64,000 nt of DNA from Imbricaverruca yamaguchii. Its lineage: Eukaryota; Arthropoda; Thecostraca; Neoverrucidae. The translations under genes and the position numbers were made by a program. Location: NCBI GenBank assembly GCA_034440575.1, contig JAOTOL010001549.1, forward strand, positions 327,001 through 391,000, written 5' to 3'. Of the stretch, positions 49,570-61,215 are shown one piece after another; position 1 is the stretch's first letter, and each line of letters starts with the position of its first letter. The notes below the pieces were generated by a model that saw only the letters and a list, made by a program, of their open reading frames with translations, was not told where the DNA came from and ran no database searches.

Positions 49570-50060
49570 AGTTCGATTTGCGCGCACGAGCGCACGTCCA
49601 CGACACCGCAGCCGGATCTCACAGCCATCGCAGCTCACCTGGCCTCTGCAGCCGACCGAGCCTCCACCGAGCCTGTCCTCACCTGAGTCGGCGACAACAA
49701 TAGCGCGGCCCGGCACCGGCTCCTACTGCCGGCACCGACGCCACCACCGCCGGCGACCGACGCTACCTCCGACGCCACCTCCGACGGCACCGACGCCACC
49801 TCCGACGGCACCGACGGCACCACTGCCGGCGACCGACGACGCCAGGTGACTGCAGCGCTGCCGTCGCGACGCGCCGCCGCCGCCGTGATCAATGCGCGCG
49901 CATCGGCGACCGCGGTGGCGCCGACCCGGTCAGGTGACCTCCGCCGGGTCAGATGTTCCGGCCGACGCTGTTAATTTGCGCTCGTCGTCTGTCCATGTCT
50001 GCTGAGAGCCGATGCTGGAGAGCCGCCGGCCGTGCGCTGTGCACGCGCGTCGTTCTTCGT
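49570..50060. other. GC-rich block with GACGCCACCTCCGACGGCACC repeats
   Basis: CpG-dense; short units of CGACGCCACCTCCGACGGCA recur at about 49740-49845. Ala/Pro/Thr and Val/Ser-rich frames on both strands follow from this. It may be a CpG island or just a GC-rich satellite; no transcript evidence in the sequence. Confidence 0.5.
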
Positions 50061-50739
50061 CAGTCGAATGCGGAGGACGTGGCGTGTGGCGTGGTCAGAT
50101 CAAGTGGCCTGCTATCATGGGAAGAACATGGGTACGGCTGCTGCACATGTGGCCGGGTGAGGACGCCTTCGTCCTCCTTCCACTCCCCAGAAAAAAACGC
50201 ATGCGAAATTGCGTGTTGTCCTGGCGTGATGCATCGCGTTGCCTTTATTTCTTGCCGCATGGCGGTACCAGCGGACATGCCTTGGAGGCTGCCACTAGGA
50301 GTCAGTGCACAGCGAGCTTCTCTTTCCCAACATCAAGCATCAAGAACAACGTTCCACGACAAATTGTGCATGGCAGCAAGCACGCTCGTGGTAATCTGGC
50401 AATAAGTTGTTAATACCGTGCTCACAAGATGCAAAGTACTGAAATGAAATGCAAAATATGACATTGCAACGAATTATACTTTGAGCATGAACATCGAATG
50501 AAATTAAGCATAGAATTCATGTTTAAAGACACGAGAAGACTCCCATAAATAATAAGTTGGGCCCAGCAACGCTAAAGCTGATGAATATCAAGCTCAACGT
50601 CTGCAGGCGGGTTCCATATTCGCCAGGCCCAATGTTCCGGTCTGTGATTAATGGGAGGGGGAACTCAGCCGATCATTGGTCGGGTTGTCAGTGGTGTACT
50701 GAAGTGGGCAAAAGGAACACCTTCCTCTCCCCCACCTGA

Positions 50740-51120
50740 GATCTCCAAAGAATAGCGCCAGAACTTGGAAAAATTGCACCGCGCCGCCCAAAGATCATGC
50801 TGGACCCAAACAATTGCGCCAGGGCTCCAACAATCGCGCCGGGACTCGACAATAAACGAAGTGAGGAAACTTCCAAGAGACGTCAGGCCATGGCACCGAT
50901 AGAAACCAACAGGGACGCTGAAAAAGATCCACCTGGGTCTGAAGAATCGTTCTACAGTTTTGAAACTTTGCGCCAGAAACCACGCCGAATAGTGTTGACC
51001 CCCAACCGCACCCAAAAATGTTCCGGAGCCCTGCAAATATATAGCGTCTGGGCATAAAAAACTCTTGACTCAGTTCGAAAAATATCGCCGGAGCCACGAA
51101 AATTCACGCCGGATTGTTAG
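50740..51120. repeat. Degenerate ~20-30-bp repeat around GCGCCGG
   Basis: The words TTGCGCCAGGGCTCCAA, ATCGCGCCGGGACTCGA, TTTGCGCCAGAAACCACGCC, ATCGCCGGAGCCACG and TTCACGCCGGATTG recur every 20-60 bases, mostly preceded by A-runs. This suggests an old, broken-up array. Confidence 0.5.
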
Positions 51121-51129
51121 TCTTCCTGC

Positions 51130-54100
51130 AGCAATTGCCCTTGACCAGAACGGGCCCCTTCCGATGTCGAGGGTTGCGATCTTCGAGGTGAGATTACAGA
51201 CAGTCTATAAAACTTAGTACCGTCGTGCCACCCAATATCGTCTCCACTTGGACAGCATTGGGTTGCTTACCTGTTCGGCACCAAACCAAATTATGTCGGA
51301 AGGTCAACTCACATTGTGACTGTTTGGGCGAGAACATGACGTAGCTGCCTCCGCCTGAGTTTACTCCATAACTTGTTGATTTCCCCTCACAAGTACGGTA
51401 TATTCGAACGGTTGAGGTGGGTTCACGCAAGGCACGCAGCTTCCCATTGGCTGACTGTATACATGACGTTGCGAGTCTCATCTGGGAGAGTCCTAACAAT
51501 GGGGCAGCTCAAATGGCTCCTACCCCGCACGAGGTCGTACCTCGTGGTTATCCACCGGCGAGTATGAACCCACCGGTATCATCGTAAGTCACCTCCACGT
51601 CGTCTGTGTCCGGAAGCTATGGCTTGCCTGACGTGGAGTTTGACTGCCAAAGTTCCCTCATGAGATCCGACCGGTTGGTTTGAAATAGCCCTTGATGGAG
51701 AAGGCATCGTGTTCTGTGCCGTTGTGATCGATTGATATTTGGCGCCGATGACGGTGGTCTGTGACCGGGGGGGGGGGTCATTGATGGTCATTGGCCGCCC
51801 TGTCGCCCCGTGGTTAGCGGTTGAAGCGACGAGCTACTTGACTACCCAGGCAAGTTGCTCGGAGCTCGAGTACTCGGGCAAGTAGCCTGACTACTCGGGC
51901 ACAGACAAGATATTAGATGAGTGTACCCCAGGCAATGTCTCAACCCGCGGCCAGCGCTTGTGGAGTCGAATTGAGCCGCAGTGGCTATTCCTTCCTTCCG
52001 GTTGTACTCTCCTAGACCGACATCCCTTGAGGCTGATGAGGTCTCGTGATCCCGTTCGGTGACTGCACCGCCGGAGGTCACCTCCGATGTTTTGGATACG
52101 GTCTCACTGGCAAGCATCCGGCCCAATCCAGAATCACGTCGACCAGTCCAGGTGCTGCCGAAGGAAGGACGTGGCTGAAGGACCTTCCGCCGAAGCTAGA
52201 GGAACTTCTTCGGATGCCGTCACGTTTTGTGGAGGTACACTCGAGCTCGACAGCATTGCGATCTCATTCCCTGTCCTAGCATGCTGGAGCACGACGGTCC
52301 CCGGGGAGTGTCGGGACTGCGTGCCACAGCGCGTTGAGTCCAAGGGCCTGGTATTTCAGGAAGTCAAAATGAAGGACTCTCTCGCCTTTCAAGGAAGTGT
52401 AGTCATTGAGCTATGGCGGCCCACGCAAACCCAGAGCAAGCCAGTGGTGTCCTGACGACGGATGTGTACAACAAGGTCCCGTTGCCCTGGAAACTTTTCC
52501 GCATCACAGAACAGGTAGTTAGCATCTATCACGGGTTACTTACAGTTTTTGCTCCCATTGTCGAGGGTTGGCTGTCCTCTAGTTGGCCCGATCGGCTGCA
52601 TTTACCCTGCAGTGGCTGACCTTTCCTGTGCGGGACGAAATCCTAACCTCGCCAACACGTCTGAACAGACAGTTGTGAGGCCGGCCATCGGGTGAATCCA
52701 GTAGGTGAAGCCCGCAGCTATGGGTCCGGGACCAGCCGATTGCACCTCAACAGGGCACGCGGTGTTTTGTGTACGCCTCGCAGAATGAAGACCCCGCTTC
52801 ACACAGCAGGAATTCCCCACCAAAGGGTAGTGCTCTTCCGTCAATCCGTTCACACAATTTACCGGGACAACCGCATCACCTTGTGGTGGCTGTACCTGAG
52901 GGACGGCTGGGCATTTTTGTCCAGGGACAGCCGCGTCATCTTGTGGCAGCGGTACTCCGGGGACGACAGGGTACCTTTGATAAATACGATATGAAGGTAG
53001 GCCGAAGCCGACCGCTACATAGGAAAGCATAATCTGGATTAACGGCTCCCAAATCTGCCCTACGACATGGGAAATGCACTTCGGCGTAGAAGTTAGAGGT
53101 TAGTTCAGCTCAGGTCAGCATAGTGGGGCACCATTCCACGGCAGTGGCTCAATGCCACTCCGTGATCGGTGTGAATTACTTTGCAACAGAAGATCCACAG
53201 GCGAAAACATGTCACGGACATTGACAAAACAATAAGCTTTTTCTGCACCAAACTATATCGAATGTGCACATAGAAAAGTGGCACATTATCAAAAATGAAG
53301 ATAAGCAAACTTAACACTCACTTCATGTCCTGCAGCCCATCAAAATGTATGCATGTTGTGTGGAAGAGTAAGATAAGGGCACACTTCGTTGCCAATTTCG
53401 AACAAATCTTGTGGCTAATGTCGGACTCAGGGAAGAATCTTCGGAACATGCACAGTAGCTTCGCTGCCGCCATGAACTTGGAAGTTTACGTGCATCCGAT
53501 TCATCTTGTTTGTAGGGAGCGGATTGGAACACACACTGATGATCCAGCGCATGTTCACAATCACAAAAACAAATCAGGAGTGCTCACCACCATCCGGCCA
53601 CAAACCAGCTGCTAACATTATAGTTTAGATCCTAATTTCTTGTTGGGATGGATCCAGGGTCAGTCATATGCCTCCTTTGGATATGACTACTAACAGCATT
53701 CTTTATTATTAGTCTTACTGCTCTAATACCCGATGGTTTGTATGCTTATTTATATGTTTTCCATCTCTTAGCTGGGAGTCCCGCGACATTACTGTTTATT
53801 TTATGGTGTTAACGTAAGGTGCTTGCAGTCGTTGGGTAAGGGGAGGGGGCGCTCCTGGTCACCTGATCTTGGGTGGAGGACATTTAAAAAAAAGAAAGAA
53901 AAAAGATGTTTCAATGGGGGAAGAGTTTGCGAATGTGACAAGTTATATACGGAAGAATTTACGTAAATTTACCTTACAGCGAGCTCCTGAGGTAACACAC
54001 TGATGCAGAATGCTGTGTTGTGAATGCCCAGAATGATTGTGTCGTGTGGTGTCAGAATGCCAAACTGTCGTGTTTGACTTGGCCTCTGCGACATACAATA

Positions 54101-55245
54101 TATTTGCAGACACATTAATATCCCAAGTAGGGGCTTTAACCGTGTGCATTCCAATAATTCTGAGGGAAACGAAATGCACAGCATATGTCCACAGTTTTCT
54201 TCTTCCCTGCAGCCGCCTTTGTCTCTCTTGAGATGCGAATGGCAGTGAAATATGAATGGAGAGGAATTACATTCTCCATACAAGCCTAAGATGCTACTCT
54301 AATGAAGGGTAGATTAAATTAAATTTAACTTACCTGAATCAGCCTGTAATATGTTTAAAAAGGTGCGAAGTTCCAAATCGATAGCTTACACCACAGACAC
54401 TCATATGCTCTGTCTCGTGAGTTTATTTAACACTATTTAATAGAAGCGGATGCGAGTGCATATTCAGTTGTACAATTGTACAACTGACTTTGCAAGTTTT
54501 TAAGTTGACGCGATTTCCAGTCAGATACCTTCAAAATCGCACGCTAAGTCACGTTGTGTAGATCAGCTAGTATGATGCAACAGTTATCGCGGAAAAGTGT
54601 GTAGTGCACATATAGTATAGGACATACACTCCATATAATAAAGACCTTTGATACATGCCCTGCGCGCTATCTTTTATGCATCCTACACGCTGACCTATTC
54701 GGCTACGTCGGGACCAATCATGGTTTCCACCATGTTGAACTGCAGGACGTATTGCCACAGTGCTCCAATATGCCGATGGCGATTGTCGCCAGCTTGGAGG
54801 AATCCGCCCATATCCGGCCTCTCGGTGCGGCTCATCGACGGACATCTGCTGACCGGAACGATCTCTGGCGACCGGTGCTGGACTGCCCCACGGCTCCGGT
54901 CTGGTCTGGACCACAGGCGATAGACGGCCCCGCAGGTTCCGATCTGGTCACGGGTGGTGGTCGACCGTGACTGGTTATTGGACGGCCACACGGGCTCCGA
55001 TGTGGTCACTGACAGTCTTCGACCACCCCGTGTCGCACCGTCACACAAACAGACCAACCACCACCCGCCCAGTCTACTTCGTGTGGCAGGAAGCGATACA
55101 GATTGTTGCTGGGCGGATTATTTATAGTCAGACGCAACGTTTGCTTTCAACGCTAACCGTGTCATTCTCGACTTCACTTGAGCATTTGTGCAATACATGG
55201 AAGCGTATTTCATGCATTAGTCAAGAACAATTTGCGAGCTGAGCT
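51130..55245. other. No gene seen; one 60-bp duplication
   Basis: A direct duplication of about 60 bp lies at 52863-52985 (GGGACAACCGCATCACCTTG and GGGACAGCCGCGTCATCTTG). Frames up to 142 codons overlap on both strands at 52050-53030 without recognisable domains. Confidence 0.5.
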
Positions 55246-55247
55246 CG

Positions 55248-55574
55248 CCGTCCCGGTAGCCCAGTTTGTTAGAGCGCTGGCCTGCACTGGTCTCCCCTGT
55301 CCTGGCAACACAGGGTTCGAGTCGCTTCGCGCGCTCGCATTTAGCCCCCGGCCGAGAGTGTCAGTTGGCAGCTGGCCCGATAAGGCCGGGGACGAGCTAC
55401 CGGGCGGCCGTGTCGGTGTACTGACGGGACGTTAAAATTTCGATCAAAATTCTGCCGTTGAACTGGGATTCGTGGATCGGGTGGTGGGGCCAGGGTTAAC
55501 GCAACAAGCTCTGCTTAGCAATGGAACCCTGGTTCCTAAAGCCACCCCAGCAACAACTCGGACTAATTTTTTTT
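55248..55574 (+). mobile_element. tRNA-derived SINE (family 2), copy 2
   Basis: Nearly identical by eye to 31542-31885: A-box region TAGCCCAGTTTGTTAGAGC, B box GGTTCGAGTC at 55314-55323, then the same body and the CAACAAGCTCTGCTTAGCAA block, ending in a T-run. The close match suggests relatively recent activity of this family. Confidence 0.85.
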
Positions 55575-55986
55575 ACTCGTTGTTCATCTGACGTTCACAC
55601 AACTACACCATTTCCTCGGTGTGGTGCCGTTCTGTTTTGACGAGCAACCGTGAAGTCTGCGCCTTGCATTGTTTCATTCAGGACAGCTTAATAAAACAAT
55701 TTTATACACCTCAAACAACGTTCGACGTTAGTTATGGAATATAAATACGAATTGTAAATATTGAGCATGTTCAATCATCTGGAATGAACTTGACCGACCA
55801 TCACTGACAACACGACCACGGAAGTCATCCATCGCGGGTAGAGGTCCCTGCACTCCAGTGGAGGGAGTATTGCTTATCATTCCAGTTTGCTCTTATAGCA
55901 TCTTGCGGATAAGAACTATGGCGTCCAGGTTTCCACTACATACAGACATTTCCTTGGAGATTCTTGCAACGTCTCTCCTGTGAGAT

Positions 55987-56797
55987 CCTCACACACCGTC
56001 CCGGGGGGAGGGGTCGATAGGGACCCTCTCTAATCTTCAAACTAAGCATCCCACGAAAATAAAATAGATGTCATCGGAAAGTGCTTGACGAGTAGAGGTA
56101 GACGCCACCCTCAAAAATCCCCAAAATGGCGTCATTAGGGGTCCTAGAGTTTCACAACTTAGGTCATGATTGCGGCTCTGGGTGGTTCATTTTGGTGGAG
56201 ATTTGAAGAAAAAATAGTTTTTTTTTTTAATCAGAAAAGGAAAGCGAAACCTATTAGGACCATAATATTTTGGCCACACAAATATCTTTTTCTTTTTGGG
56301 TTTCAAAGTATTGATTTTTCAAGTTTTCTTTAATTTTCGTATTCTAACTCGTAGAACAGACGTAAAAATGTTGTTCGACGACAACTTGCTCCAATAAAAA
56401 ATGCTTACTTTTCATCATCATCATCATCACCAGAATCATCGATTTTAACTCTAATGGGCAAATATACAAAACTAATAAGTAATCAAAAACTGGAAAAAAA
56501 TTAAAACTTCCTCCAATGTGTTTTGTTGCATCCCTAAAGATAAGTAAACGCTGAAAGTTGTGTTCAAATATCTTTATCCGTTAAAGCGTGACGACTTGCT
56601 GAAATTTGTTGGAGGTGACCTCACTTGACCGTGACAAACTCGTTGACCCTAGATGATCTGACTTCAAAATGATGATTGATGATTGACACAACATACCAAA
56701 TTGTTTTGGAAAACGGTATGCCAAATTTCGCCGTTCGTTCCCAGTCCGCAGAAGACCTTAGGGGGGCCGTCAACGACCCCCCGGGACGGCGAGGGCA
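55987..56797. mobile_element. MITE related to the 11.3-kb element
   Basis: The left end CACACACCGTCCCGGGGGG (55990-56008) and the reverse complement of the right end, CCCTCGCCGTCCCGGGGGG (56777-56795), match at 16 of 19 bases. Both resemble the C-C-C-CACGTCCGG ends of the 11310-12176 element. Each end is followed inward by a G-rich/C-rich hairpin (GGGGGGCCGTCAACGACCCC near the right). The interior holds TGACCT words (56616-56640). TTAA is not preserved at the borders. Confidence 0.5.
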
Positions 56798-56800
56798 AAA

Positions 56801-57700
56801 ATGTGAAAAGCAAACGGTAAATATGGCAATCATGGTTAATTAAATTCGCACGATCGGTGCCGGACCGCATATGTGGCGGCCCGGCGCATATGGCGGTCTG
56901 GCGGAGACTGTAACCCGGCTTATCGACCAAAAGTCATGGTGTCATCTGACGCCAGCTGCCTGGCGTACCGGATGCAAGAATCACTCGCATGCTATTCTAT
57001 CTGAAATCTTCAACTCGGCGAGATTAACAAAGTATGCTATACCTTGAGAAAAGAAATGGTATCGCCTAATTGAATAAGATGGCATGGCGGTTACATGACT
57101 GCATGGGGTCTGTTCATCGTGTATGCTTATCGTGAAGGCACAAACTGTCCTTATACTTCCAGGTTAAGCTTTTGACATCGTTTCACCTCGGCCGCCGAAG
57201 TACCTTCTTAATGAGATTCATGGGGCTGAAAACGCCATATCAAATCCTTGCGAAAGGGCATAATCACGGTGTTTTCACCAGACGTGGGCATGGTGTTCCT
57301 CCCTAATGTAATTAGAGGGATATAGACTACCTCGTCTGAAGGCCGTGGCGTAGCATTTTTCTTCGAATGTCTTTGGTTCCTTCAAGTTTCCACGCAATCA
57401 CTCCTTTCAGGAAGCTATTAGGGCAAACTATGGGGTGTTCCTTAGGAACAAAATACTCAAGACATTACTTAGCAAACCGGATCATTGGGAGGCCACTTTG
57501 GAATAACTGCCTCCACAGAAGTATCCCAACCAGAAGGTACCTGTTGACGAAGAAACTAGAGGAGTTCCCATGGTGAAAGAAACGCAGAGCGTGGGCTACC
57601 CATCCTCTAAAATCGCAAGAACGCTCCGTTGCCAGGAATACAAATAGTGTGGTTTGCTTCTTCCACACCATATACGTGTCAATCCTACACGGTGCGTACA
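56801..57700. other. No gene seen
   Basis: Short frames only. Confidence 0.5.
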
Positions 57701-57702
57701 GG

Positions 57703-58713
57703 ATGACGATGAAGGCAAGCGGGATGCCGACGCATTGTGTCGGGCAACCGATTCGTGGCTCTACTATGCTTCTACACAATGCACACTTAAGACAGGATCC
57801 CTGTCCGACTCTGCTGCACTTGCTACACGATGTACACTACACGCAGGACACCTGTCCGACTCTGCTGCACTTGCTACACGATGTACACTACACGCAGGAC
57901 ACCTGTCCGACTCTGCTGCACTTGCTACACGATGTACACTACACGCAGGACACCTGTCCGACTCTGCTGCACTTGCTACACGATATACACTACACGCAGG
58001 ATACCTGTCCGACTCTGCTGACTTACTTGCTACACGATGTACACTACACGCAGGACACCTGTCCGACTCTGCTGCACTTGCTACACGATATACACTACAC
58101 GCAGGACACCTGTCCGACTCTGCTGCACTTGCTACACGATATACACTACACGCAGGACACCTGTCCGACTCTGCTGCACTTGCTGCACGATATACACTAC
58201 ACGCAGGACACCTGTCCGACTCTGCTGCACTTGCTACACGATGTACACTACACGCAGGACACCTGTCCGACTCTGCTGCACTTGCTACACGATATACACT
58301 ACACGCAGGACACCTGTCCGACTCTGCTGCACTTGCTACACGATGTACACTACACGCAGGACACCTGTCCGACTCTGCTGCACTTGCTACACGATATACA
58401 CTACACGCAGGACACCTGTCCGACTCTGCTGCACTTGCTACACGATGTACACTACACGCAGAACTCTTGCCCGATGTGCACCCCAACCAGCCAGCATCGA
58501 CTGATTCACACAAGTCTCCTGCGACCACGTGTCACAGCTTGTGTGGCGGCCTTCGGCACCTTTTCTTCATTACGCGTGCTGTCTTGGATTTGGTTCCATC
58601 CGCACTATCACGTTTCAGCAGCCATTGGATCACTTAGCAGTTTGCGGGCCAGCGGAAGCCAGGAGTCTCCGCCGGTGACACGGGCACCAGTACAGGTATG
58701 CGAGACACTGTGA
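57703..58713 (+). CDS. Hypothetical repetitive ORF (17-residue repeats), coding doubtful
   Basis: 336 codons from ATG at 57703 through the 51-bp array, unique sequence 58471-58660, and into the first unit of the 57-bp array, where TGA at 58711-58713 ends it. No signal peptide is obvious and the repeat (Asp-Val/Ile-His-Tyr-Thr-Gln-Asp-Thr-Cys-Pro-Thr-Leu-Leu-His) is not recognised. Other frames, both strands, are also open over much of this span, so an open frame alone carries little weight. Confidence 0.15.
   Translation: MTMKASGMPTHCVGQPIRGSTMLLHNAHLRQDPCPTLLHLLHDVHYTQDTCPTLLHLLHDVHYTQDTCPTLLHLLHDVHYTQDTCPTLLHLLHDIHYTQDTCPTLLTYLLHDVHYTQDTCPTLLHLLHDIHYTQDTCPTLLHLLHDIHYTQDTCPTLLHLLHDIHYTQDTCPTLLHLLHDVHYTQDTCPTLLHLLHDIHYTQDTCPTLLHLLHDVHYTQDTCPTLLHLLHDIHYTQDTCPTLLHLLHDVHYTQNSCPMCTPTSQHRLIHTSLLRPRVTACVAAFGTFSSLRVLSWIWFHPHYHVSAAIGSLSSLRASGSQESPPVTRAPVQVCETL
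57772..58470. repeat. 51-bp minisatellite, about 13.7 copies
   Basis: Unit: CTACACGATGTACACTACAC, GCAGGACACCTGTCCGACTC, TGCTGCACTTG. Copies differ chiefly at GATGTACAC or GATATACAC; the right half alternates G-A-G-A-G, a 102-bp higher-order unit. One unit near 58020 has a 3-bp insertion. Because 51 is 3 x 17, three + frames and one - frame stay open across the array. An ATG-started + frame (57703-58713, 336 codons, A at -3) reads a 17-residue repeat D-V/I-HYTQDTCPTLLHLLH. The 3-bp insertion and the synonymous-looking drift are compatible with coding but do not prove it. Confidence 0.95.
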
Positions 58714-59056
58714 GATGGTTTCTTTCCGCCGGTGACACAGGCGCCAGTACAGGTATGCGAGACACCGTGAGATGGTTTCTCTCCGCCGGTGACACGGGCA
58801 CCAGCGCAGGTATGCGGGACACCGTGAGATGGTTTCTCTCCGCCGGTGACAGGGGCACCAGCACAGGTATGCGGGACACCGTGAGATGGTTTCTCTCCGC
58901 CGGTGACACGGGCACCAGTACAGGTATGCGAGACACTGTGAGATGGTTTCTTTCCGCCGGTGACACAGGCGCCAGTACAGGTATGCGAGACACCGTGAGA
59001 TGGTTTCTCTCCGCCGGTGACATGGGGGCTAGTACAGGTGTGCGAGACACTGTGGG
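58671..59056. repeat. 57-bp minisatellite, 7 copies
   Basis: Units begin at 58671, 58728, 58785, 58842, 58899, 58956 and 59013 (last partial): GCCGGTGACACGGGCACCAG, TACAGGTATGCGAGACACTG, TGAGATGGTTTCTTTCC. Variants at CACAG/CACGG and TTTC/TCTC group units 1, 2 and 5, 6. As 57 is 3 x 19, a + frame (58698-59060, 120 codons, from ATG) and a - frame (151 codons) stay open. Each unit contains CAGGTATG, a good match to a splice donor. Confidence 0.95.
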
Positions 59057-61080
59057 TTGATTTCGACAGGGACTCATGATGGTGTCCACGGTAGAAATCC
59101 CTCGCTCATAGTTCGCAGAAGTTCCAGACAGGGTTGACTTATAGCACTGAGGTAAGATGGCTTTGCTGGCAAGGTGGTGGGGTTGTTAACACATACACAT
59201 GCGCACACACACACACACATAAACGAAAATATATCCTCGTGTCAGTGAAGAGAACATATAGTTGTTGGGACCCCGGGTGCATCAGCTGCATGCAAGGAAC
59301 ATTTAGACGCTCACGCAATGATGCAGAGCTCTTGCAGTAGGTTTTCACCCTCCACTCAGGGAGCATCTATTTCTGTCCGCCATTTGGTGAGATTAAGGAT
59401 AAGTCATGCGAGTCACGGGCGTGAGCCACGAGAGCCCGGGATTCGTTGGTCGTCTCATCCGTGGCGATGTGCTGTGGAGCGTAAATAGCGTGTCGATAAC
59501 TACTATCAGGTGTTTGACGGACCCCGGACATGACCACTATTGTGCCGGCCAGATTGAACACCATTCGGTGGTGACAGAGAAGCGATGTCACTCAACTGTT
59601 TGAGAAAACATTCTGGTCGCCACGCCACTCTTCCAATCCGGCACGCCACTCTTCCAATCCGGCATGACAGATGCACCATCTGGGCGGACACGTACAGGAT
59701 GCTCTCGCAGAAGTCTGGCGTGAAGCCTGGCGTTGCGAATATTAATAACAGCGCTTCGCAGACACCGCTGGCATTCCATTTTGGAAACTCGCAGCATCAA
59801 AATGGACACGAATTGGACCAGTCAGCGTGCTTCAACGTCAATCCGACATAGCCTATTTGGAGTGATTGCCGTTTATCGTTGTTTACTTATCCAAGCGAGT
59901 GTTAATTTTGCACCGGCCGTGACAACCGTTGTTATCCCCTTCTCAATTTGTCATAGAATCGTACAGCCTAGGTATGCTTTCCGTAGCGAAAGCACAGACG
60001 CAGCCAGGGGAGCATCTGACAGAGCTCCAGTGCAGCCCATCGCATTCCAGACAGTATCATTCGATCCCACTGAAACGTGAAAAGGCTCTTTAGAATGGAT
60101 AAAGTGCCTTTCTGCGATGCCAATCTTGCATCATTAGAAACGAGGTTTGAAGGACTCTTGCGATTCATTTGGGATCTCGGCTTGGGACGTGAGCAGGGCA
60201 CTTAGTTTAAGGGCCCCACTGAGTGGACCGCAATTCCCTCCTGTCAGAAATAATGGCTGCTCTTCCTATCATGAACAATGCACCAATGCAACTGCGATGT
60301 TCTCCCATTCATCCCAGCATGAACAATGTACCACTGCGGCAGCGACGTTCTGCCGACCCTCTGACGTGAGTGATTCCAGGCTCCGCCTAGATCTAGGCCA
60401 AATGTTCAGCTCCGTCGGTGTCATCGCCTCCACCTCCCTACAGTGTCAGTGCTGCAGAGGTGTCATCGCCCCCACCTCCCCGCGGCGTCAGGGGCCCAGA
60501 GGTGTTGCTACCACAACTGGGAATGCGCCACCGGTGATGATGTTCCCAATGTCAGACCTACATCAACAGATCCAGAAGGGGCGAGTTAAGTGGGGTATGC
60601 ATGCAACACCCTGATCTGGAAATGGCGACATACCGATAAGGTTCGTCTGTACCCTTCCTCCCTCCTTCGTTGGAATCGTCAGTGAAGATTTCCTCCGCGA
60701 AAGGTGTGCCCGGCACTTGGATTTTCTGCGAAATGCTCCTCACGGTGCATAGTTTCGAACCTTAACTATGCAGGTCCAATGTCTGGTATTTGTTAGGCGG
60801 TGCTGACAATGCTCAACTGGAGAGACGAACATTCGCGCAAACACTAACATCACAAGAAAGATGTGACGTACAATGTTCGCATAGGGCCCTTTCCCTAACC
60901 AAGAAGGAAACACAGTGTCACTAAACACAGACGTGTCACAGTTGACACAGCCCTGGTGGGCGAAATTTACTGGATGGTCTGCCTCCATTTTTAAATGATG
61001 TATCCTAGAAATCAGGTTAATTTTTCCTAGTTACTCTACAACTACTCAACATGCTCATTATGGACACTATAGATATTCCT
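59057..61080. other. No gene seen; minor duplications
   Basis: A (CA)8 run near 59203-59218. A 21-bp unit CACGCCACTCTTCCAATCCGG twice at 59621-59662. Two short tandem pairs at about 60268-60345 (CATGAACAATGNACCANTGC) and 60415-60505 (GGTGTCATCGCC plus CCACCTCC). No recognisable protein. Confidence 0.6.
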
Positions 61081-61084
61081 TTTT

Positions 61085-61215
61085 TGCATCGAAAGTCTAA
61101 GATTCTGAACTGCATTCATGACATTTTTCTAATCGCTTTGTGACTGTCTCGAAAAGTAAAATAGGTCACGCGACCTTTGGTCACAAAGTCACGACTTCAA
61201 TTATCCGGAAACGAT
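61085..61215 (-). repeat. Dispersed repeat family C, short copy 3
   Basis: AATCGCTTTGTGACTGTCTCG with the following AAAAGTAAAATA matches copy 2 (near 43402-43435), and TCACGCGACCTTTGGTCACA then GTCACGA plus CGGAAACGA matches the reverse complement of copy 1 (near 40510-40570). Confidence 0.6.

Noticed and set aside
49293..49703. 136-codon + frame near the GC-rich block
   Set aside because: No recognisable domain, overlaps other open frames, no ATG-context or splice support.
57772..58470. CRISPR-like regular array
   Set aside because: Units are contiguous with no unique spacers; a minisatellite in eukaryotic DNA.
57764..58528. Minus-strand 254-codon frame with a 17-residue repeat
   Set aside because: Starts with GTG and is the reverse reading of the 51-bp array; overlaps equally open + frames.
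58634..59089. Minus-strand 151-codon frame with a 19-residue repeat
   Set aside because: Reverse reading of the 57-bp array.
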